Source of the DNA: Pelagomonas calceolata
Lineage: Eukaryota; Sar; Pelagophyceae; Pelagomonadales; Pelagomonadaceae
Direction of reading: 5' to 3'
DNA length: 64,000 bases
NCBI GenBank assembly: GCA_918797485.1
Contig: CAKKNE010000003.1
Location: forward strand, 1,550,001 to 1,614,000
A program made the translations under genes and the position numbers. This document shows positions 18,621-27,200 of this stretch, piece by piece (within the stretch, counting starts at the first letter, position 1; each line of letters opens with the position of its first letter). The notes under the pieces were generated by a model. It searched no databases, was not told where the DNA came from, and worked only from the letters and a program-made list of their open reading frames with translations.

Positions 18621-19802
18621 CTAATTAGTTTCGGCGCACGCGTAGACCCACATGCTCCCGAGCACCATCGACGCGCCCAGCGCGAACCCCGGCGTGATCT
18701 CGAAGCCGAGCCACAGCCAGCTGATGAACGTCGAGAGCAGCATGGACCCACCGGTAGCGAAGCCCTTCAGCAGGTTGTCCGCGTACGCGATCACCGCCGC
18801 GGCGCACAGGCCGCCCGTCGCTTGTAAAGCGACTACACTCCACACGATGGGCGTAAATCCGGCCAGGGCGCCCCGTTCCCGGATGACCCGGCCATCTTTG
18901 CACAGACACCCGAACAGCGCGATAAACGTCGAGAACGTCGCCATCTGCGCGTTGCGCGCCCACACACTTATGGGTTTTTGCGTCGTTTTTTTTGGTGCTA
19001 TTTCGCCGATCTTTTTCTCTCGTGCTCCCTTCACGACCCTCTCGAAATAGACCGACGAGAAACCAGACGTGCAGCAGGCCGCGAGGACCGCGGAACTCCC
19101 GACCGCAATATTAACGGCGTGTTTCTCGACGAGGCGCGTCGGGTCCCTGGCAGACGTGGCGACCACAGCCAAACCTAAAGCAAGGAGGGCGACGCCGCCC
19201 CACTGCATCGGGGCTAGTTTGCGATTCAATAGAGCCACGGAGAAGAAGGCCGTTGTTAACAACTTCATCTGGTATAACAATTGAAACACGGCCGGTTCCA
19301 AATTTGAGGCAGCAACATACTGGAGGTTGTTCTGCACCGCATAGAGCGTCGCGGGCACGATTAATACATAGGACGTCGGGTCCGCGTACGCGCCCTCCGC
19401 GGCGCCCTTCAGCCGCTGCCAGAACGACTCGCCTTCCGGCTCGGCCCTCGCGGCCAGACCCAAAGAAATGAACAGCTTCGTCAGCTCCGACAAACACACC
19501 GCCTCGGACGCGTGGTAGCGGTGCTCAATGACCCTTGTTCGTGAATAGCGCATCGTCAGCGTCAGCGCCGAGTTCTGGACCAGCAAAATGGCGAGGGACA
19601 GGGCCCTCGCTCGTTCCCGCGGCGACTGCCACCACCGGCAGTCGGCGAGGGCGCCGCCACTCACGGTCGGCGGCGCGCAGAACTCGCGGCACGGCTGGAG
19701 CGCGGCGCCGCCGCCTCGTACAGAAATGTGGCGCCGCGGCCTCCTTAACCTCAGGTGGGTCTTGGCGCTTGCGAGGGCTGCGAGCGTGAGGATGCGACGC
19801 AT
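18621..19802 (-). CDS. Nucleotide-sugar transporter (SLC35A-like)
   Basis: A 393-residue multi-span protein. After a basic N-terminal extension of about 65 residues it has the SLC35A pattern: 'LVQNSALTLTMRYSR', 'LIVPATLYAVQNNLQYVAASNLEPAVFQLLYQMKLLTTAFFSVALL', 'GFSSVYFERVVKG', and 'YADNLLKGFATGGSMLLSTFISWLWLGFEITPGFALGASMVLGSMWVYA'. These proteins exchange UDP-galactose, UDP-GlcNAc or CMP-sialic-type sugars for nucleoside monophosphate, normally in the Golgi. The long basic N terminus could alternatively be a targeting sequence. Confidence 0.9.
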   Translation of the reverse strand: MRRILTLAALASAKTHLRLRRPRRHISVRGGGAALQPCREFCAPPTVSGGALADCRWWQSPRERARALSLAILLVQNSALTLTMRYSRTRVIEHRYHASEAVCLSELTKLFISLGLAARAEPEGESFWQRLKGAAEGAYADPTSYVLIVPATLYAVQNNLQYVAASNLEPAVFQLLYQMKLLTTAFFSVALLNRKLAPMQWGGVALLALGLAVVATSARDPTRLVEKHAVNIAVGSSAVLAACCTSGFSSVYFERVVKGAREKKIGEIAPKKTTQKPISVWARNAQMATFSTFIALFGCLCKDGRVIRERGALAGFTPIVWSVVALQATGGLCAAAVIAYADNLLKGFATGGSMLLSTFISWLWLGFEITPGFALGASMVLGSMWVYACAETN

Positions 19803-20416
19803 CGTTCGCGCTTGCAGTCGCGTCTTGTTGTGCTGTGATGGCGCTGCAGGGGAGTCGCTCCTTTACTGCAGAGTTGCTCCTGCGAGTCGTGCTTCAGCGT
19901 GCTGCTGTTATATGATACTGAGCTCTTAAATCGAGCTGCGCGCTCGTGTCTGATGCTTTTATTCGCCCGCGCTCTGAACGGCAAACTAGGCGATGCATTT
20001 GCAACAATCGGGGTCGAGTCGAGGAGCCCGCTGGATCAGCACTCGTCCCAAGAACGCCCCAAGGACTCGTCCTTGCGGGTGACGGCGGCTGGCGTTTTGC
20101 GCCGCAACCCGAATGCCAATGCAGCATCGAGCAGCAAGCTTTTGTGCGCTGCTGTACGTCGCGACGCGCCTTGCCGAGAGAAAGCGATCGCTTGTAGAAC
20201 GATAATCGACGGTACTTGCTGCAGCGCTGGTTAAAGGCGCCGGCAATAGCGCCTCCGTAGAGCACAGCAGGGGGTCGCCGGAGCCGCCGCGTCGCCGACG
20301 CGCGTACCGATCCACCACGACTGCTCGCCGTGTTTCTCGCACGTCGCTGAGCGCCACCGGAAAGCTAGGCGCAGCAGTACGCGGACGCGTGGGCTGCACG
20401 CCGCCGCCGCGCCACG
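19803..20416. other. Divergent promoter region, sugar transporter and SPCS3 genes
   Basis: 614 bp without a recognisable gene, RNA or repeat. Confidence 0.5.
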
Positions 20417-20944
20417 ATGCACACCTACTGGGTGCGCCTCAACGCCGTCTTCTTCTACGGTCTCAACGTGCTCCTCGGCTTGAGCTGCTGCGCGTGGGTG
20501 AGCTGCCTGCAGCAGGACCTCGATTTCCACTCGGACCTGCCGCGACCGGTCGTCGACACGGTGCGCGTGAACGAGCTGCTCTCGTTACGAGCGCACGGCG
20601 GCGTCGACCGCGCTCTACTGAGTTTCGACGTCCAGGCCGACCTCACGCCGGCCTTCCACTGGAACCTCAAGCAGCTTTTTGTGTTTGTGCTGGCCGAATA
20701 TCAAACCCCGAAGAACGAGCTGAACCAGGTCATACTGTGGGACCGGATCGTGGAGACGGAAGAACAGGCGAAGCTTGATGAAAGGAACATCTACGTCAAG
20801 TACGCGCTCATCGACCAGGCGAACGAGCTGCGGAACACGTCTATCAATTACTACCTCGTCTGGGACCACATGCCCGTGACGGGGCGGCTCTTCATGGACA
20901 AGGGCTTCGGCTCGAAGAAGATCCTGCCCAAGGAGTATTTCTAA
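20417..20944 (+). CDS. SPCS3: Signal peptidase complex subunit 3 (SPC22/23)
   Basis: A complete 175-residue protein with the family's single N-terminal membrane helix ('VFFYGLNVLLGLSCCAWVSCL') followed by the lumenal domain: 'LLSFDVQADLTPAFHWNLKQLFVFVLAEYQTPKNELNQVILWDRIV', 'YALIDQANELRNTSINYYLVWDHMPVTGRL'. It is an ER subunit needed for signal peptidase activity. The length is that of the yeast and human proteins (about 180). Confidence 0.95.
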   Translation: MHTYWVRLNAVFFYGLNVLLGLSCCAWVSCLQQDLDFHSDLPRPVVDTVRVNELLSLRAHGGVDRALLSFDVQADLTPAFHWNLKQLFVFVLAEYQTPKNELNQVILWDRIVETEEQAKLDERNIYVKYALIDQANELRNTSINYYLVWDHMPVTGRLFMDKGFGSKKILPKEYF

Positions 20945-21188
20945 GTTCTTCTAGCAAATTTAATCCGCGGGCGAATGCCGTCGACGTGTACAAGATCAGG
21001 TCGGGGGGGGTCGTACGCTGCCGAGTCCGTGCATCTCAACGCGACCGCGGCGGCCACGAGATCCCGGCGCGCCGCCACCGACGTCGCGCCGAGGTCGAGC
21101 CATCAACCTCGCGACAGATAAAAAAAAGTCGAGGCAGTCATTCCGATTCTGACTTTTTCCATATCAACTTTCCACAGCGACGACAAGA

Positions 21189-21965
21189 TCAGCCTCCGCC
21201 ATCGAGCGGCCGGAAGAGCATGCTAATGGCCATGACTAGGGCAACACGCATGACGTCCGGGTCCGTCGCCTCGATGCGGATCCCAGACGTATTCGTCGCC
21301 ATGTAGCAGCCGCCGACCTTCTTCCCATCCTTCAAGATGTTCCAGGTCGGCCCGCTCCTCTTGAAGCACGGGCAGCACGGGATACAGGCCGCTATGAGAC
21401 AGGCCGTCGCAATCACGAGGATCGGCAGCAAGGGGTTTGCGGGAGACTGAAGCCGCATGGTCGTCTGGCCGTCCTCGCGCACGTAGAAGCCCGCGCCGCG
21501 CCCCATGCAGAAGTGACCGTCGCACAAGGCCGTCATCGGATCGTCCATCACTACGTGAAAGGGGGCGCCGCGGGCGCCCTCCTGGCCGCTCAGGAAGCCC
21601 AGGCGCGCGTTGCTCGTGCGCGTGAAGCGGTGGGTGACGCGGTTGGGTTCCTTCGCGCTGACCAAGTCGACGTGACCGAGGGAATAGTCGAGATTCGAGT
21701 AGTTGAACTGCAGGGTCGCTATGTGGGCCCCGTTCGCGTCGAAGACGGCTAAGTCCTTCGCCCGCGGCATCTCGCGACCGTACCGTTTTCCCATCGGCAG
21801 GCGATCGGAGGGCTGGCCCCAGTCCATCCAACTCGTTCCGATCGAGATGCTGCCGCCGGCGTTCGCGAAGCTGTCTAGCAGCGCCGCTTTGGCGCCCGCG
21901 TCCACCGCAGCAGCGTTGCCCCCGTCAGGGGCAACGCCGTCAGGGGCAACGCTGCTTTGCATCAT
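21189..21965 (-). CDS. Unrecognised protein with C-terminal membrane segment
   Basis: A 258-residue protein from ATG 21965 (MMQSSVAPDG); the frame is open to 22139 but lacks character there. The body is beta-rich ('FDANGAHIATLQFNYSNLDYSLGHVDLV', 'FHVVMDDPMTALCDGHFCMGRGAGFYVRED') and resembles in flavour the LURP-one/scramblase-type beta barrel without convincing identity. A hydrophobic, Cys-rich helix follows ('LLPILVIATACLIAACIPCCPCF') and then a 'CYMATNTSGIRIEATDPDVMRVALVMAISML' end. A tubby/scramblase-like fold is possible. The DNA for 'VAPDGVAPDGGN' is a short tandem duplication. Confidence 0.6.
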   Translation of the reverse strand: MMQSSVAPDGVAPDGGNAAAVDAGAKAALLDSFANAGGSISIGTSWMDWGQPSDRLPMGKRYGREMPRAKDLAVFDANGAHIATLQFNYSNLDYSLGHVDLVSAKEPNRVTHRFTRTSNARLGFLSGQEGARGAPFHVVMDDPMTALCDGHFCMGRGAGFYVREDGQTTMRLQSPANPLLPILVIATACLIAACIPCCPCFKRSGPTWNILKDGKKVGGCYMATNTSGIRIEATDPDVMRVALVMAISMLFRPLDGGG

Positions 21966-22326
21966 GGGGCCTCGTCGTGCGCGAGTGTGATCTGGCAAAA
22001 TATACTGGGCCTCGTGCGTGTGAATCACTGCTTGCAGCGCTCTCCATGACGACGACGGGTTTTTAGCCCCCACCCCGCTCCATGCAATCTGCCGGGTTCC
22101 CGAGAGGCCCAAACGCCCCCCCCCCAAACGATCGCGCACACGGCTCCCCAGGAGTTAATTGGGTGCATTTTCGGGCTGCCCAACAGCTCTTTCACCCGCG
22201 CGCCGACGTACACCCTCCACGCCGTCGACGCGAGACGCGACCGTGACAACAACCGTTCTTCTCATGGTCTTAGTACAAGGAGGGGGGAGGGGTTCCGGCC
22301 GCGACTCCAAACAAGAAGCCGCGCGA
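21966..22326. other. Intergenic region with introner-core-like motif
   Basis: 361 bp between two minus-strand genes. At 22214-22240 it holds CCTCCACGCCGTCGACGCG followed by AGACGCG, closely matching the core of the ABC1 introners (CTACGCCATCGACGCGACGC). Terminal repeats are not seen here, so it may be a decayed copy. Confidence 0.45.
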
Positions 22327-22837
22327 CTACCACGAGGCGAGGGGCTCCGGCGCCGGCCCGTCGAGGGCCTGCTGCAGGAAGCCGCTCATGAACTCGAGGT
22401 CGTCGACCGCGATGCCGTCCAGCGACGCCGCGTCATCGGGCGCGCCCGACGACGCGTCGTCGGCCGAGTCCGAGTCGGACACGGACACCGTTGATACGGC
22501 CGCGCGGGCCGGGGGGAGGGGCGCGGGCGCGGTCGCCCGCGGCGCAAGGGGCCGCCGCGCCGGCTCGTCGATCGTCGCAAACGATTCCACTGCTGGGAGT
22601 CGAGAATAGGGTGAACACTGCTGGTTCGGTCGTGACGATCGGCGAGCCGGGCACGGGCAGGCCCCGGCGGAGGCGGTCGTTCTCGGCGAGCGCGGCCGCC
22701 AGCTGCTGCTGCAGGGACGCGATGAGGTCCCGCTGCTGCTGCCGGTGCCGCGCCGCGCTGAGCCGGTTCCGCTCCATGCGCGCGCGCTTGCGCGCCTCGC
22801 GCTCCTCCATGGTCGAGCTGTTGCGTTTCTGGCCCAT
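22327..22837 (-). CDS. bZIP transcription factor, two frames (short intron or frame slip)
   Basis: The N-terminal part (start 22837, MGQKRNSSTM) has a basic region 'RMERNRLSAARHRQQQRD' followed by a leucine zipper ('LIASLQQQLAAALAENDRLRRGL'). The basic region keeps the N-x7-R pattern that contacts DNA. The first frame then runs into basic, low-quality sequence, whereas another frame gives an acidic tail ('VSDSDSADDASSGAPDD...DDLEFMSGFLQQALDG') typical of an activation domain, ending at 22327. A 37-nt GT-AG intron (22654-22618) would join them as a 157-residue protein. A 28-nt segment bounded by CCAGCAGTG direct repeats at the same place is another way to explain the shift. Confidence 0.7.
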
Positions 22838-23906
22838 TGTTGCGTGCTGGTCACGTCCTGTGCGTGGCTGGTGCGCGAGAATTGATATTCTGCGCCCTTT
22901 TCCGCGCGCAGAGAGAGGTGAAGAGCTTGGGTGACGCCTGCGTGCGAGTTTTGTTGGCTCTCTGAAATTTTGCTCTCGCGCGCGTTCCGGGAGCGCGGCC
23001 GCGCGACCCTTTTGCTGGGCGGTTTATCGGGTTGGGGCGTTGTACGCCGCCGGCGGTGGCCGCCAGAGGGCTGCGGCGGCGCCGCGACGGGGCCTCCGGG
23101 CGAAGCCCCAGGAGCCACAGCCGAAATCTCCGGGACTGTGCTCCGCGCCGAGCGCGCAAACGGCCGCGCCAAGCCTCGTAGTTGTTCCTTGGCCTTATAG
23201 AAGGCACTCGCGCGAGTCTGTGTGTTCAGCGGGTCCTTAGCGACGCGGGGCGATGCCTTTTTAGCTGTCGGCCTTGAGATAGCGCTTGGCGAAGTTTGCG
23301 CAACGTGGAGGCCACCACGCCTCTTGCCACGGCTCCAAGCGACCCATGTACGCATCTGGCATGCAGCAGGCGCGGCGTCCTCGGCAATTTTTGTTTGCGG
23401 GCAACGCGCGAGATCAACGCGCGCGGTCCCCAAAGCACAGAGGGCGACCACAGGGCGACCATAGCGGCGGCTAAAAACGCTCCCGCACTCCTCGCCACCC
23501 GGTTCGTAGCGCGCCGCGTCCTTCGTGTAGGGTCGCGTCGCACGAGCGACTCGCGTTGCTGAGGCCTCCGTCCGCCACGCGAGCGGCCTTCGGTCATTCT
23601 TGCTGACGACCGGAGGACCAGCCGCGGTACACACGCTCCCAGCGCTTGGCTTAATGCTAGAAGTAGACCTACTAAGCCTCGGCAAAAACGACGTAGGAGC
23701 AGCCGCCGACCGAGTGCAGGGCGGTATAGCTTTGGGCTCGCGAGCAGCGAGGATAGGTTTATTCGCTGCGCATAGATCCGCCAGCAATTCTGCTGGCGCA
23801 CCGGCCCCCACGCACCCCTGCAAGTGGACCCAAAAAAATAAGGCAAAAAAAAAGGCCGAGCTGAGCACGCAAGAGTAAGACCCACAACAGCAAAGGAAAG
23901 AACGCG
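22838..23906. other. Long divergent intergenic region, bZIP and voltage-sensor genes
   Basis: 1.07 kb. Reading frames here are long only because stops are rare; none shows family character. A-rich tracts (A7 and A9) lie at about 23833-23853, close to the voltage-sensor gene start. No RNA gene is recognised. Confidence 0.5.
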
Positions 23907-25097
23907 ATGGACGACGCCTCCCGCCGCGACGTCGCCGACGTCGTCGACTCCGTGCCCTGCTGGATGGCCGTGGCATTATTAACGCTCGCGGACGTCGTGC
24001 TCTTCGCGTGGCAGCTGCTGCCGGGCACGAACGCGGCGGAGGCGCAGTGGCTGCGGGGTTTAGAATTAGCGATCAACGCGTTATTTGTCTGCGAGCTGGG
24101 CCTGCGCTTCGTCGCGGCCGGCGGCGACTTCCTCTCGTCCACGATGAACGTGTTTGACACGGTCGTGATTGTGTGCGCCTTCGTGCTGTGCCTGGCGGAG
24201 TTCACGGCGGCGCCGATCGTGGCGCTGCGGGGCCTGCGGATCCTGAGATACGTGTGCCGCGGCGTCCGCGGGGCGTGCGCGGCGTCGCGCATCGACGCGG
24301 GCTTCGAGATGCGCGGGCTGGTGCGGCAGAACTCGTTGAGCCGGGGCGCGACGCTCATGGTTTTTATGCGGCGTCCTTTTTGCGTCCTTCGTGTCGCCTC
24401 GACGGCGTCGAGCTCCACGCCGTCGACGCGCCGAGTCGCCTCGATCGATGCGCAGAGAGAGAGAGAGGTCGCCGTCACTCATCCAACGCAGGGCCGCGTC
24501 GCGCACCGCGCGCGCGAGGCCGACCTCGCGCCGCTCCACCTGGATTTAACCAAAAACGCCGACGCCGTCGCGCGCGCCGTGGCCGCGTCCCTGGAGCCGC
24601 GGTCGAAGCGCCGCGCGACGGCCGCGTCGTCCGACGGCGACCGGCTCCTCGCCTGCGTGGCGTCCCTGCCGCGGCGGTCGCGCGAGCTGCTCGAGCGCTC
24701 GGCGGCCGAGGCGGCCACGGCGCGCGCCGCCTACCGCGCGGCGCACTCGGCCGCGCTCGCCGCGACGCCGCCGCCGCCGTCGCCCGTGTCCTCGCCCGTC
24801 GCCGCGCCCCCGGCGAACAAGAAAGGGCCGCCCCGGGACACGGACGGCCTCCTCGCCGCGGCGCCGCGCGTGAACCCCATGCATACTACATCTGTCGACG
24901 TCGAGGCGCCGGCGCCGCCGCCGGCCGTCGTCCTCAAGCTCCGCGAGCCGCCCGCCGCAACGGCGTCGGCGCCGGCCCTGCTGGGCCTCTTCGAGCACGC
25001 GCTCGACGAGGCCCGCGCGCGGAACGCGCCGCCGCCGCGGCTCGCGGCGCTGCTGCGCGGCTCGCCGGGCCTCGTCTTCCTCAAGGGCGACCTCTAG
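23907..25097 (+). CDS. Voltage-sensor-domain protein, Hv1-like proton channel candidate
   Basis: Exons 23907-24359 and 24492-25097 give about 352 residues. Four helices are visible: S1 'WMAVALLTLADVVLFAWQLL', S2 'LELAINALFVCELGLRFVAAG', S3 'NVFDTVVIVCAFVLCLAEF', and S4 'LRGLRILRYVCRGVRG' with arginines at three-residue spacing. No pore helices follow. Asp29 in S1 falls where Hv1 channels have their proton-selectivity Asp, so a voltage-gated proton channel is a fair guess; the RxWRxxR signature has Leu for Trp. The remainder is Ala/Pro-rich and probably disordered. The 132-nt intron is in frame and open, so retention would only add 44 residues. Confidence 0.72.
   Translation: MDDASRRDVADVVDSVPCWMAVALLTLADVVLFAWQLLPGTNAAEAQWLRGLELAINALFVCELGLRFVAAGGDFLSSTMNVFDTVVIVCAFVLCLAEFTAAPIVALRGLRILRYVCRGVRGACAASRIDAGFEMRGLVRQNSLSRGATLMVFMRRPFCVLRVASTASSSTPSTRRVASIDAQREREVAVTHPTQGRVAHRAREADLAPLHLDLTKNADAVARAVAASLEPRSKRRATAASSDGDRLLACVASLPRRSRELLERSAAEAATARAAYRAAHSAALAATPPPPSPVSSPVAAPPANKKGPPRDTDGLLAAAPRVNPMHTTSVDVEAPAPPPAVVLKLREPPAATASAPALLGLFEHALDEARARNAPPPRLAALLRGSPGLVFLKGDL
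24360..24491 (+). mobile_element. Probable introner-derived intron in the voltage-sensor gene
   Basis: GT-AG, 132 nt, phase 0: exon ends GACGCTCATG, intron starts GTTTTTATGCGGCGTCC and ends CCAACGCAG. It contains CTCCACGCCGTCGACGCG at about 24412-24429, the core shared with the ABC1 introners, and an (AG)n run. Its start resembles the MORN-gene intron (GTTTTGCGGCGTCC). No terminal repeats or target duplication are clear. Confidence 0.6.
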
Positions 25098-25140
25098 GCT
25101 ATTGTGTAACGTTAATTATGATGATATCTTCTCTTGGCTT

Positions 25141-25339
25141 TGCGCGTCGACGGCGTCGAGGGGGTGCTGCTACGATCGCGAGCGAGCGGTGGCCCGGGCC
25201 GCCCTCACGCCGTCGCGAGCTGCGACAGCCCGTCGTCTGGAGGCGGTCCCGTCGCAGCATGTCGCCCGCGCCATGTGCACTGATCATATATGCTTCGTGG
25301 GCTGCGCGTCGACGGCGCCGAGGCGGTACCGCTACGATC
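25141..25339. repeat. Two diverged copies of an introner-core-like repeat in a convergent spacer
   Basis: Copies at about 25141-25178 and 25303-25339 share TGCGCGTCGACGGCG, then CGAGG and GCTACGATC, in the same orientation. In reverse they read GTCGACGCG like the introner core. They lie in the 295-bp spacer between the convergent voltage-sensor and VOC-like genes, so in 3' UTR or between genes. Confidence 0.65.
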
Positions 25340-25392
25340 ACGCCGTCGCCACAACATCCTACCCACGGGTACGATGCATATGTATACAAGAT

Positions 25393-26826
25393 TTACTCCG
25401 CCGATGGATCGGGCTTCGCCGGCGGGTCCTCGCCGATGGTATAGTAGAATTCGTGCGGGTCCGTGTTCCAGGTGCAGAAGTCGAAGCCCGCATAGTTGCT
25501 CTGGTAGGAGTAGTCGAACCAGCCCTGGAACTCGATGCCGAAGGACTCGACGCCCTCGGTCCAGGCGTGGTCTCCTAAAGTTCCCGTGGCGTGCGCGTGG
25601 AACGCGACGCCCGCCGCGTCCCAGGCCTTCATGTACTCGTCGAGGGGGCACGCCGTGATCGCGACGCCGAGGTGGCGGTCGTACCACGCCGTCCAGCCGA
25701 TGTTTGGCCCCGCATATTCCTCTTTGACGGACTCCTGGTAGGCCACGAAGTCCGAAACGGTGTGCTTCATCGGCCCGAAGTCGTGTCCATTCTCGACCCA
25801 CTCGAGCTCGATGCTCATCTTGTCGTGCGACGCGAGGTGGAAGTTCGCGGAGGCGACCTTCGCCGTGCCGGACTCCCACACACTTACCTCGAGCGCGGGG
25901 AAGTGCGTCGCCCAGTAGCGCTGCACCTTGTCGACCGAGGACACGGCGATCGACACGCGGATCGGCGTCGTCTCCTCGCGCTCGACGAAGTTGTCCCCGC
26001 CGAAGTTGTCGTACCACCACGCGTCGAGCTGGTCCTTGTTGTAGGTGCGCGGCACGTGGCAGGCCGGGCACTCGGCCGCGCTCCAGTCCTTGACGGAAAC
26101 GATGCCCTCGTCTAACCTAGGCGACGTGATCTCGTAGACCTTGCCCGTCGGCGAACCCACAACCAAAGTATAGTAGGCCTGGCCATTAACAAAGCCGCGC
26201 CGCGCGAGGAAGGGCTCCCCCTCATTTGTCAACTTGCGAGCAATATAAGATAGGTCCGGCGTGTACATGACCAAAGAATAGTGCATGAACGGGTTGAAGA
26301 CATCGGTCGCGAACGACTCCTTGTTCAGGTTCGCCTGGTACTTGTCCCAGTACTGGACCGTTAAAGGCCCGTGGGGCGTCACTTGCGAGTAGGGGAAGTG
26401 CAGGTCCATCGTGTGGCCGCCGCCGCCGATCGTCTGCTTCCGGATGCGCATCTTGTACTTTCCATCTACAAGGCAATCTTCATAGACCGCCGGGTCATCC
26501 GAACCGTCCCCACCGTAGCTCTGGTCCACCGAACCGAGCACGCGCTGCGCGAACGCGGCGTCGGCGGTGGGTTGAGACGACGTGATCGTGTACTTGGAGA
26601 TCTCGAGCTTCTCCACGTCGGTGCAGGGCGCGGCGGACGCCTGGCCGTAGAGGGCCGCGGACGCCGTCGTGCGCCGCGCGACGGCGCCGACGGCGGCGGC
26701 GGCGCAGAGGGCTGGGACGAGGTAGGAGACCCGCTTGGCGCCGCGCGGCGGCGCGCCCTGCAGCGGCGAGGCCTCGTCCATGCGCGGCGTGCTCGCCTCC
26801 TCGTCGTCGTCGAGCTTGGGCTGCAT
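25393..26826 (-). CDS. Type II membrane/secreted protein, possibly VOC (glyoxalase-like)
   Basis: A 477-residue protein: short acidic cytoplasmic N terminus, one membrane helix at about 33-50 ('YLVPALCAAAAVGAVA'), then a large domain with several Trp/His-rich blocks. Pieces such as 'YTLVVGSPTGKVYEI', 'GWTAWYDRHLGVAITACPLDEYMKAWDAAGVAFHAHATG' and 'FGIEFQGWFDYSYQ' have the alternating beta-alpha pattern and His/Glu placement of vicinal-oxygen-chelate domains, but no block is decisive. I would otherwise call it a hypothetical lumenal protein. It is divergent from the next gene. Confidence 0.55.
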   Translation of the reverse strand: MQPKLDDDEEASTPRMDEASPLQGAPPRGAKRVSYLVPALCAAAAVGAVARRTTASAALYGQASAAPCTDVEKLEISKYTITSSQPTADAAFAQRVLGSVDQSYGGDGSDDPAVYEDCLVDGKYKMRIRKQTIGGGGHTMDLHFPYSQVTPHGPLTVQYWDKYQANLNKESFATDVFNPFMHYSLVMYTPDLSYIARKLTNEGEPFLARRGFVNGQAYYTLVVGSPTGKVYEITSPRLDEGIVSVKDWSAAECPACHVPRTYNKDQLDAWWYDNFGGDNFVEREETTPIRVSIAVSSVDKVQRYWATHFPALEVSVWESGTAKVASANFHLASHDKMSIELEWVENGHDFGPMKHTVSDFVAYQESVKEEYAGPNIGWTAWYDRHLGVAITACPLDEYMKAWDAAGVAFHAHATGTLGDHAWTEGVESFGIEFQGWFDYSYQSNYAGFDFCTWNTDPHEFYYTIGEDPPAKPDPSAE

Positions 26827-27200
26827 CGTCGGGGATTTACACGCTGCCCGCCCCTGGTTGTGGATCGAAATGGGGAAGGTGCACTTTTGGTTGGGGGTCC
26901 GATGGCTCCTTCGCGGACCGGTGGCGATGCGGCGCCGTGTGGAGCTCTGTTCATGCCCGAGCCCCTAACACACGTCGGCCAAACCCGTGCACTCAGCGCT
27001 ATTTTGCAGATCTGCGCGTGAGCTTGGTGCCGTTTTGCTGGGAGTACCGGTCAAGCTCAGCGGGCCGAAGGCCCTGAGCTCGAGCAGCGGCTACGCGTCG
27101 GCGTTGGTATTTGTATATCGCTCGGCAAAGCAGCGTAGTAGTTCGGGGCAGCCCTTCCTCTATCACCTCCAGCCAGTATTCATACGCAAGCCGACGGATC
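26827..27200. other. Divergent promoter region
   Basis: 374 bp between the VOC-like gene and the orphan membrane protein gene. Nothing specific is recognised. An open frame reaches back to 27111 but without an ATG of its own. Confidence 0.5.

Noticed and set aside
22838-23976. Long minus-strand open frame covering the bZIP tail and upstream region
   Set aside because: Upstream of the bZIP it is Arg/Ser/Pro-rich noise expected in GC-rich DNA; only the acidic tail looks real.
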